DNA of 64,000 nt. It comes from Zygnema cylindricum (Eukaryota; Streptophyta; Zygnematophyceae; Zygnematales; Zygnemataceae). Both the position numbers and the translations under genes were made by a program. Under the pieces are notes generated by a model. The model had not been told where the DNA came from, did no database searches, and saw only the letters and a program-made list of their open reading frames with translations. Below are positions 44,975-54,916 of this stretch, one piece after another. How positions within the stretch are numbered: the first letter of the stretch is position 1; each line of letters starts with the position of its first letter. The DNA lies in contig JBBHKE010001643.1 in NCBI GenBank assembly GCA_037447655.1, positions 62,001-126,000 on the forward strand, given 5' to 3'.

Positions 44975-46618
44975 AACCTTAGAACATACCCATATTTTTT
45001 TGTTTGGTAATGATTGTTGCTCGTTTTTATGAAAAAAATGGGTCGAGATGGGCTAGCCACCAACCTCTTGGAATTGTACTATTTGCATTTAAGAATGCTA
45101 ATCTGGTCCTAGTTTGTTTTGCACCTTTGAAGACTTAATAGCATTACTTATACTATTTGCTTTAATTTGTGTTACTGTTTATTGTAGTTAACAATTGTCC
45201 ATGCTATATAGATAGGAAATATAATACCAAGAATAAAGCACTTATACTAATTATCTTTTGCGGGTTACAACATTTTTTGGTGAAGTAAAATGCTTATGAG
45301 TTAGAAGGGAATTTGTGGTAAAATGGGGTTTAACATGTTTATAAGATATCGATGTTAGTGTTACCAATTTGACTTTGCAATAATATGAAACTTTTATTCT
45401 TAGAAATTGTAAATTTTTATACGTGCTTTGTGCCTCTAATTTTTTGTTGAGATCAATCCCCGAAAAAGACAAATCAGTATCTTTCCTCTCTCGATAATTT
45501 TACGAGCATTTTTAGTGTTCTTTTACTTCTATTTTCCATTGACTTACAAACGTAGGAAATAGTCAGGTATGCGGTACGCCTAATTTTTCGCGGCCATTTT
45601 TATTATTAACCTTTTGCCGCTCTACTTTTGCGGGCTATATTTTTTTTCATAATAGACGTTTAGAAGTCGTGCTTTGCTCTCTCGGGTTTCCGGGCATGAA
45701 TTAGTGCTCGTACTTTTGCAGGTTGAACCCTTCAAAATTTCCAATTTTGTACTTATGAGTGGGCTTATTCCATGTGGGCAACTATTTGATCGAAGTTTGA
45801 AGTGAAAGGATTTATTCCATGTTTGCCACGATTTTGTTGATCCACGTGTGAGGTTGGACATCCATTAGCAAAGAAGTGAGGTAATTTAGTAGATGCCACC
45901 ACTTCAAACAATTGCGTAGCATTTTGTTTTTGGAGGGGAAACATCTCTGCTAAGGTTTTTATGGGTTATTGAAGCTTACAAGACTAAACCTTGACATCGA
46001 AAACTTTGCTTTTTCAAATCCGCGATGCAATCGCACAAACCATGTAGTCTGTGGCTAGTGTCGGCACTAGCCACTAGTGTCGACACTAGCCACAAACTGC
46101 CACAAGACGTGTACAATTGGCACACTCAAAAAAGTAAGATTATATCTACGTTGAACGAGGGATGACAACCTTATACGTCGTATAGGTCATGTGCCTTACG
46201 ACAATATGGATAAAAATCCACCAGAAGTCGTGGAGAAATCTTTGTTGAAAAATATTCTTTGATGCTCCTTTTGCCATCCACGGACCTTCGTGGAAGGGTT
46301 TTTGCCCTATTGAACTTTTTGGGTATACAAACATTACAACAAAGTTCATACAATGATATAGTATGCACATCCAAATGTGACATTTGAGTAGAATTATATA
46401 TCATGATTTTCATAAACCCGTACAGATATATCATCCAAATTTTGCGCTTGAAGAATTTTTGACGATTTTTAACATCTAAACACAAACTTGCGTGGTACTA
46501 ATAAAAAATAATCACGTAGGTGAAAGGTTGTATGCTAATGCCTTTATTACCTCTCATGTACTTCACTTCTCATATGGTTGAATGGCAACATTTTAAGATA
46601 AGAAGTACGCAGCGACGA
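44975..46618. other. Unassigned DNA between copia elements 1 and 2
   Basis: The first bases continue the gene 1 3' flank. Searched by eye for LRR exons, Cys-rich exons and transposon domains, with none found. Contains a cluster of palindromes at 46051-46093. Confidence 0.5.
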
Positions 46619-47699
46619 TGTAGAAACTAAAGGTTTTATTCGTATTTTCTAGGTTTAAAACATGCAAAGATAAAGAGCAGAAAAGAAAGAGAGGCAGTCT
46701 GCATCTAACTCCTCTCTCCAACTCCCACACTTGTCACAGTCATTAAAGGTTGGAGAGGAAGTTAGAGCCATGGCTGCCCATGCTGTCCAAAAAGAGACAG
46801 GTAGTAGTTTGGTAGGTTTTTCAAAAGGAACTTGACGCACCTAGGATTTGATCCTGGTACTAGCCGTGGCAAATCCTGGTACCACCCGTCCGTCAAGTCA
46901 AGCTGTAGCCCGTAGCTTTATCCTATTAGTGTAAGATTACGGCTGAGATATATAGGGTTTCATAAATATTTATAGACGTATTCGTAGACGATTTCATTTA
47001 ACGGCGCGAACAGTCTTTCGACATAGATACAATTTTTGTAAACGTACGGTGTACGATACTCCACGAAACTAATACCGCGCATTTGTTTTGACGACCAAAC
47101 AAATACCACGCATCTATTTTTGACAACTAAAATTAAAAGTTGATCTGGATCGAACGGCCGAGATAAATACCGAGATCGCGGAATGGGCGGTTCGGCGCTT
47201 TTCGGTCATCGCCACGTCAATTGAAACATGGCACAAATACATTTGCTCGCGGCATCTCCGAAGAATACATGAGCTAATCCGGATATGGCAGGCGTTAACA
47301 TTTTGGCCATGCCGTACGATGGCGTTACTGAAAGGACATCGGCACCTGTACTTTTGTGTACGACCCACTAATCCGATTGGTGCCGTACTCTAGTGTTATA
47401 GGGTTTAAAGAGAGATTTAGGACTTATAAAATTTGTTAGGTAGACCCCTCTCTCCCAGAGAGCTCCTGTACAAAAGGTCAACTTTGACCCTTCATAACTT
47501 ATTGCTCACGGGAGCATATTCAGAGATTCTTTTTGCTATTGACTCAAATGAGTCTTGTCTTCACAAGGTTTACGTTGGTCAGAGTTTTTATCTGTCATGG
47601 TGTCATTTATTCTTATAGAAACTCAAAGGGGTCAGGGTTATCCTAGTGGCTTCTAGTGAGTTGCCTACTTTGAGGGCCAATGGAGGTCTCAAAGTTGCA
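46619..47699 (+). repeat. 5' LTR of copia element 2
   Basis: Aligns with 52032-53086 along its length with scattered substitutions and small indels. The next bases, GTTATGGGCCCA at 47701-47712, are the candidate primer binding site. Confidence 0.88.
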
Positions 47700-47989
47700 A
47701 GTTATGGGCCCACCCTCTAGGCTCCCTATATTTATTGGAATACGATTCATATATTGGGAAAGTATGATGGCAGGGCCACTATGTGAAAAGAGGTTTTGAG
47801 GGATAGTAACTGGACGAGTGAGGCGTCCATCTAGTTCAACCGTTCCTCCAGGGTTTGGGGGAAGCACGTTTACCAGAAAAGCAGATCCAGCTCCACCAGA
47901 GGATTTGGAGGACGGGGAGAGCATTGTGATGGACAAAGGGAAAGATAAGAAAACAGTTACATAAATAGCAACACCTATCGCAACCGGTT

Positions 47990-48910
47990 CAGTCACCTAT
48001 TCCGAAGAATGAGGAGAAGGATGTTGATACTTGGGACTAGAACAATATGGCAGCAAAAGACTTCATTTTCCGCCATCTTACTCAAGGACTTGCATCTCCT
48101 CATTTGCAAGTGGAAAAGGTATCCGATCTGTAGATTGTTCTCATAAAGATTTACTAGAGTGGTTCTATTTAGCAGCAAAAATTGGCTAATCAAAAGATAT
48201 ATGCATATATATACAAAGGGGGGAAAATGCTAGACTTTTGTTATAAGCTTGCAACCCTCATCATGGAACTAGAGAGTGCTGGTCAGGTAGAAACAGAAAA
48301 GATAAAGGTTAACTACATGCTCATCATGTTACCCAATGTCTTTGAAAACATAGTCAACTGTGTGGAAGATTTGTTGGATTCCAGGTGGATCTAGAATAAT
48401 GTGGTAAAGATGATTCTCGTTCAAAAGAATACAATTAAGATCCGAAGAGAAGGGAAGAGTGGACAAGCTTTGGCAAGAGGAACTGATTGGAGGAGCAAAG
48501 ATCTTATAAAATCAGTAGGAAACTATAGAGGAGTAGGACACAAAACTCAGTCCGATGAATAAGGACCGAGTGTCTCAAAGGGGTTGTGTCATTTTTGCAA
48601 GAATCTAGGCCACTATAGGGTAGAGTGTACGAAGCTAACCGAGCTTCGGCTAAAGGAGGGGCAGACTGGTGGACCCCCGAGAGGAAAGAAAAAGGCCCTT
48701 GTGACACAAGTACACGAGGCGGAATCCAATGATGAGGACGATGAGCTCCTATTGGATGAGGAGTTGGAGGCGAAAAACGAGGTCAAAATTCCACAAAAGC
48801 TGAAATGTGCTTTCGGTGGATTGAAAGGTGAAGCAACCTGGATTGTAGATTCAAATGCCTCCATGCATATATGTAAGGATAAACGCATATTCACTAAGAG
48901 ATGAAAGATT
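47990..48910 (+). pseudogene. Copia element 2 gag and protease
   Basis: The gag core codes KLATLIMELESAGQVETEKI and VNYMLIMLPNVFENIV. The CCHC knuckle CHFCKNLGHYRVEC is intact at about 48588-48629. The protease site reads WIVDSNASMHIC, with the DSG active triad changed to DSN. In-frame stops occur near 48392, 48560 and 48902. Confidence 0.85.
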
Positions 48911-50030
48911 CCCACCGTAGAGATAGAGTACGTGGATGGGAGGATAGTCAGTACTACTCTAGTAGGATCGGTAGATCTGAAAGTGTTAGTAAAAGGAAAG
49001 AAATCCATATTTACATTCTCCGATGTATTGTTTATTTCGGAGTTGAACAAAAACCTCATCTCCACATCTGTATTAGATGATAAGGGTTTTGATATTAGCT
49101 CTAGGAAAGGAGTCTTTACTGCTAGTTTTGAGGAGGAAGTTTATTTCAATGATGAGAAAGATAGCCAAGGGAAGTTAAGGCTGATTTTAAGCAATGAAAA
49201 GAAGAAACTTTATTATGCTGGTGTTCATGATATAATGATGTGGCATAAGAAGCTTGGGCATGTGAATCTATAAAAGTTATAAGAGATGAAAAAGATGGGA
49301 GTAGTGGAAGGGATTCAATTCGGTGAGAGTGAGAATCTAAGTGATGGTAGTTGATGTGCTCAAGGTAAAGCACACAAGTTACCTTTTCCGAAAACTACCA
49401 CCTATAAAGGAGAAAAGGTTCTAGATTTGGTACAAAGAGATATTTGGGGACTTTCCAAAGTGCCCTCACCCGGGGGGAAGAGATTTATGATGACTATCAT
49501 CGATGATTGGTCTCGGTATTCCAAGGTGTATTTTTTGAAAAATAAGTCAGAGGCTCAATAATGTTTTAGACAATATAAAACACCGAGTGAAAAACTTCAT
49601 GAAACCCCAAAAAAGAGAGAAAGGAGTTACAATGGTGGAGAATATACCCCTAACCACTTTGAGGATTTTTTGAGGGAAGACAAAGTCCAACACCAAAAGA
49701 CAGTTTCAGAAAACCCAAAACACAATGGGGTAGCTGAATGATTAAATAGGACACTAAGTGATAGTGCTAAAAGTATATTTTCGGATAAGAAGATAGGAAA
49801 AAGTTTTTGGGCCAAAGCAATGAACTATGCTTATTTCCTCAAAAATAGAGTTTTTACTTCAGGGGAAAAAGGCCAAACACTTTATGAGAGATGGACCGGT
49901 GGAAACCAGACATATCTCACTGAAGGTTCTTGGCAGTCAAGTATTTAGTCTAGATACAGATCGGTCTAATGTGAAACTAGATCCTAAAGGAAAACCGGGT
50001 ACTTATTTGGATATGATGAGGATGTAAAAG
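48911..50030 (+). pseudogene. Copia element 2 pre-integrase and integrase
   Basis: Codes the GAG-pre-integrase region (MWHKKLGHVNL), the first catalytic Asp in VQRDIWGL, IDDWSRYSKVYFLKNKSEAQ, the second site as SYNGGEY (Asp changed to Tyr), and PKHNGVAE with the catalytic Glu followed by a stop. The DDE triad is therefore broken. Confidence 0.85.
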
Positions 50031-50439
50031 GAAAGAGAGTGTATGATCTAAAAAGGGAAGATATAATTTTAATAAAGCACCTAGTTGTTATCATTGAAGT
50101 AAAGTCTGTGGATCCCTTCAAGTATACAAAGTCAATAAAAATCAGATTTGAGTCAAAAAAATTCGATGACTTTGAGCTTCCTAACTATCCAGGTTTCAGA
50201 GAAGATTAAACCAAGAAGGACTCAGCCACGGAAAGTCCAGTGACAACTCTGCCCGAAGTGGAAGACGTGGTGAAAATTGATCTGGAATCAAGGGACAAGG
50301 AGAAGCCGAGATTGTTCGAAAGAACCCACGAGAACTGTCTATTCTGGCAACAAATTTTGAGGGAGGAAAGAGAAGTAGCAAAAGGTTACAAGAAAAACAA
50401 GTTAATAACAAGGTAATAAAACTATCTCATCCGGATGAA

Positions 50440-51990
50440 CCTCAGACTTATAGAGCGGCGAAAAAGAGTCCACAAAAGAACCGCTGGAAGACAGCCATCA
50501 ATGAGGACATGGCCTCAATTATAGCAGCAGATACTTGGGAGCTGGTGGATTGTCCACCTAACCAAAAACCATCAGTTGTAAGTGGGTGTTCAAATTAAAA
50601 CTAAACCCAGATAACACCATTGAGCTCTACAATGCCCGGGTTGTGGCCAAAGGAATTACACAGAAAGAGGGAATCGAATACAAGGAAACATTTGCCCCGG
50701 TCATCAGATTTCCCTCTGTCCGCATACTTCTAAGTCTGGCAGCAACGGAAGACATGGAAGTGCACTAGATGGACATCACGACAGCTATTTTGCATGGAGA
50801 ATAGGAAGAGGAGATCTTCGTGCGACAACTTAAATGAATTGTTGAGCAAGGAGAGGAGAGTAAGGTATGCCAGCTGATTAAAACCTCTTCATGGTTTGAA
50901 ACAGGCGCCTCGACAGTGGAATAAGAAGCTTGATGAGTTTTTTACTGGTTAGTGATAAAATTGAATCAGCTCAGATCACTCAATCTATGTTTTTGAAGAT
51001 GAGGAAGATGTTATTTTTATTGCAATTTATGTTGATGATTTGCTTGTATTAAGTAAATCAATGGACAAAATTAATAAACTGAAAACGGATCTTAATGGAA
51101 GATTTGAGATGAATGATCTGGGGGAGGCAAAATATATTTTGGGTATTTAAGTAGAAAGAGATCAAGAAAGAAAGATTATAAGACAAACTCAAAAAGAAGC
51201 AATAGAGAACATGTTGGAAAAGTTTCGGATGGATAAGGCTAATAGTTGTACAACTCCAATAGAGTTAAAGAAGGAAAGTGAGAGGAGTGTGGAAGGAGTC
51301 ATAATCTGAAACGAGGAAATGACCCTGAATAAAAGAAGTTCATGCAAACTATTACTTACAGGCAAGTAGTGGGAAGCCTAATCTATTTTATGAATTGTAC
51401 CCGGTCGGCTATAGGTGCTGCTGTAGGAGTGCTGAGTAGAAGTCTAAATGCTCCCACTAAGAGAAATTGGGAGGCAGCTAATAGAGTACTTAGATATTTG
51501 ATATGAACTAGGGATCTATGGTTACATTTGGTTGGGGGGAATACTGACATCACTACTTGGACTGATGCTAGTTATGGTGATGTTGCGATGAGGAGATGTA
51601 CTTCTAGATATATATTATATGTGGGTGATGGGGCTTGTTGGTGGAGTAGCAAATAGCAAAAGGTTATTGCTCAGTCCACCATGGAGGCTGAGTATATGAC
51701 CTCTTGCTCTGCTTTAAAAGAATTGATGTGGGTCAAGTCTTTGCTTGGTGAGCTTCGTCACCTTAAGATTGGTGTGCAAAAACATTTTTGTGAAAATCAG
51801 GCAGCAATCGTTATTGCTGTCAATCCTAAACATCATTTTAAAGCCAAACACATGGACATTAGACCCAGCTTTGTTACAAAGAAAGTAGGAGAATAAATAA
51901 TAAGTTTAGAGTACAGACCAGATAGCAAGATGGTTGCAGATATGATGACCAAATCTGTGCCTTCCCTAAGCTAATTTTCTACAGGGAGAA
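50440..51990 (+). pseudogene. Copia element 2 reverse transcriptase and RNase H
   Basis: Codes WKTAINEDMASIIAADTWEL, then FKLKLNPDNTIELYNARVVA and KGITQKEGIEYKETFAPVIR, MDITTAILHGE, and the RT catalytic site YVDDLLVLSKS near 51027-51060. RNase H has STMEAEYMTSCSALKELMWV, ENQAAIV and KHMDIRPSFV. Stops and frame changes occur near 50766, 50955 and 51150. Confidence 0.88.
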
Positions 51991-52031
51991 GTGTGGTCTT
52001 AAATTGAAGAGTGACTAAAAAATAAGGGGGT

Positions 52032-53086
52032 TGTAGAAACTAAAGGTTTTATTTGAATTTTCTAGGTTAAAAACATGTAAAGATAAAGAGCAGAAAAGAA
52101 GCAAAGGCAGTCTGCCTGTAACTCCTCTCTCCAACTCCCAAACTTGTCGTATTCCTTGAAGGTTGGAGAGGAAACTAAAGACATGGCTGCCCATGTGTCT
52201 AGAAAGAGAAAGGTAGTAGTTTGGTAGGTTTACCAAAAGCAACTTTACGACCCAGGATTTGATCCTAGTACTAGCCGTCCGTCAAGTGAAGCATTAGCCG
52301 GTAGCTTTATCCTATTAGTCAAGGATTAGAGCTGAGATTTATAGGGTTTCATAAATATTTATAGACGTATACGTAGATATTTCATTTGACAACGCGAACA
52401 CTCTTTTGACATAGATACCGCTTTTGTTAAAGTACGGTGTACGGTACTCCACAAAACTAATACCGCGCATTTGTTTCGACGGCGAAACAAATACCTCACA
52501 TCTATTTTTGACGGCTAGAATTAAATACCCATCTTGATCTTACGGTCGGGATAGATGCCGAGATCGCAAAATGGGCGTTTGGCGTTTTTCGGTCATTGCC
52601 ACTTCAATTGACACGTGGCACAATCACATTGGCTTGCGGCATCTCCAGAGAATACGGGTGCGAATCCGGATATGGCAGGCGTCGACATTTTGACCATATC
52701 GTACAATGGCCATACAAAAAGTACATCGGTACCTGTACTTTTCTGTACTACCCAGTAATCCGATTGGTGCCATACTCTAGTAGTATAGGGTTTATAGAGG
52801 GATTTTGGACTTAGAATATTTGGTAGGTAGACCCCTCTCTCCCAGAGAGCGATTGTACAAAAGGTCAACTTTGACCCTTTATAACTTATTGGTCATGTGA
52901 GCAAATTTAGAGATTATTTTTGCTATCGACTCAAGGGAATCTTGTCTTCACAGGGTTGATGTTGGTCATAATTTTTATCTTTCAGGGTGGCAGTTACTCT
53001 TGTGGAAACCCAAAAAGGTCAGGGTTATCCTACAAGGTTCTAGTGAGCTGCCTACTCTGAAGGCCAATGGAGGTCTCAGAGTTGCA
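52032..53086 (+). repeat. 3' LTR of copia element 2
   Basis: 1055 bp, pair of 46619-47699. Followed by AACGA, the near-matching target duplication. Confidence 0.88.
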
Positions 53087-53497
53087 AACGAATCACTTAA
53101 TAACCTGTTAGATAAAATGTGATGGAACTTAATATGAAACTAAGTCAAGGTAATTGTTAACGCTTTATGACTTGGCCAATAACAAAAAAATACTCAAGTT
53201 ACTAATGTTGTGGATTCGAAAAAAATCTATTGCAATAAATTCAATGTCTGATATAACACTCCGTAACCAACAAATATTATCGCAATATACTTGGTGGGAG
53301 GTTGGACTCCTTAGAGGTTTATAATAAGGCGGGCATTTAATTTTTTTTTGGAAACCAAGATACCACGACATAAGTGTATCGGCACATCGAGCCAATATAT
53401 CAGCAAAATATAATGATATTGAGATTCTCCATATATCGAGAAGATACATTGATTATCTGTTACCCAAATTTAGGTGCATATTGAATATTGACAAGGG
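53087..53497. other. Unassigned 411 bp between copia LTRs
   Basis: AT-rich, with no recognisable exon, repeat or RNA gene on either strand. Confidence 0.5.
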
Positions 53498-54535
53498 TGT
53501 AGAAATTAATGGTTTAGGTCTGATTAGTGTAAAATAAAAACAGTAAAGTAGCAAAGGCAGCTTGCCTCTTACTCTAGTCTTAATTTCCCACACTTGTTAG
53601 ATTCACAGAAGACTGAAAAGGCAGATAAAGCCATGGCAGCAGATAGAGCCATGGCTGTAGATAGAGCCATGGCTGCCTAGACTGGCAGATCGAGCCATGG
53701 CTGCCTAGACTGTCCAAGGAGACTGACTGTCTAAGGAGACAAAGAGCACACAAAGAGCAGTCCAGGATACACTTACCAAAAATACTAGACAAACCTAGGA
53801 TTTGGAAGTGGTACCTGCTATACGTTGGGGTAGTTGGTAGCCGGTAGGGTTTGTCATATAGTTTAGAAACTGTGCTGAGTTTTGTAGGTTGCGATGAATT
53901 TTTAAAGATGAGTTTGTAGAGAATTCCATTTAACTGAGCAAACGGACTTCATTGCATAGACTCAATCGTATTTATAGTGCAAACCAAGGTACTGTACGAA
54001 ACAAATATACTAAACATTTGTTTCAACGACTAGTATTAAAAGTCGGTTTGGATCGCACGGCGATAAATGCGAGCCAACATCGCGAAATGGCTAATTTGGT
54101 GGTTTTCGGTCACATCCACACCAGGTGACACGTGGCATTATCTCATTAGTTAGCAACATCTTCGAAGAGCATCAAAACATTTTTTTTTTGACAGGCGTCG
54201 ACTTCTTGGCCATGCCGTACAATGACCATACAGAAAGTACTTCAGGAACAGTATTTGGCGTCGACTTCTTGGCCATGTTGGACAATGGCCGTATAGAAAG
54301 TACTCCAACAACATTACCTTTTTGTACCGTCCAGTCAGTTGATTGGTGCCGTACATCATTAGAACAGGGTTTAGAGAGGGGTTTAGGACTTTGGCAAAAC
54401 TTAGGTTGCCGCCTCTCTCCCAGTGTGCATCTGTATAAAAGGTCATCTTTGACCACCCATAAGTTACTGCTCAAGGCAGCAAATTACTTGATTCTTTTTG
54501 TAGTGGGCTCAAAAAAGTCTTATCTTCACCATGAC
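53498..54535 (+). repeat. Solo LTR related to copia element 2
   Basis: Begins TGTAGAAATTAATGG and runs parallel to the copia 2 LTR through CACGTGGCATTATCTCATTA and TGACAGGCGTCGACTTCTTG to the TCTTATCTTCACCATGA region. No internal domain follows. It contains a tandem duplication of about 60 bp (GGCGTCGACTTCTTGGCCAT at 54196 and 54258) and a short GAGCCATGGCTGCCTAGACT repeat at 53630-53710. Confidence 0.7.
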
Positions 54536-54555
54536 GATCGCGGGAACTGTCATTG

Positions 54556-54625
54556 GAGGGAACATCGAAAATCATAGGCCTCTTTGGAGGGAACATATCG
54601 GAAATCATAGGCCTTTTGGATACCC
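54556..54625 (+). repeat. Short direct duplication of about 36 bp
   Basis: GGAGGGAACAT..CGAAAATCATAGGCC occurs twice in a row between the solo LTR and the first LRR exon of locus 2. Confidence 0.75.
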
Positions 54626-54844
54626 TTATAGAGTTGTACGGGAGAAGATGGGCTCTTGTTTAGGCTTTTATAAAAACTACAACTCTTAGCAAAATTCCCT
54701 TTTTCTCTATAAGTAGAAGATAAACATGCTTGATCATAGTGAAGTCCCTATTTATCTTTTTACCTCAATGAAGGTGTTTTTAAAAGGATTTGATTGTATG
54801 AGCATAAAATTGTTATACCCAATTTTCTATGATTTTTCTTTGAA

Positions 54845-54916
54845 AGATTTGTCTTTCAACAACTTGAGTGGACTTCTTCCAATATCACTGGGAAATCTAC
54901 AAAAGCTTAGAATATT
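54845..54916 (+). CDS. Locus 2 LRR exon a
   Basis: Codes DLSFNNLSGLLPISLGNLQK and LRI, a clear LRR, ending before GTGTGT in phase 2. A 72-nt phase-2 exon would start at 54845, but the AG there (TTTGAAAG) ends at 54846, so the real acceptor is uncertain. The same frame is open upstream to 54726 (YDFSLKDLSF), so the exon may be longer. Confidence 0.65.

Larger units (their letters stand above)
46619..53086 (+). mobile_element. Copia element 2, full-length but inactive
   Basis: LTRs 46619-47699 (1081 bp) and 52032-53086 (1055 bp) both begin TGTAGAAACTAAAGG and end GTTGCA. Flanks are GACGA and AACGA, a target duplication with one mismatch. A polypurine tract AAAAAATAAGGGGG precedes the 3' LTR. 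The interior has gag, protease, integrase, RT and RNase H in copia order, with several stops and shifts. Confidence 0.9.
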
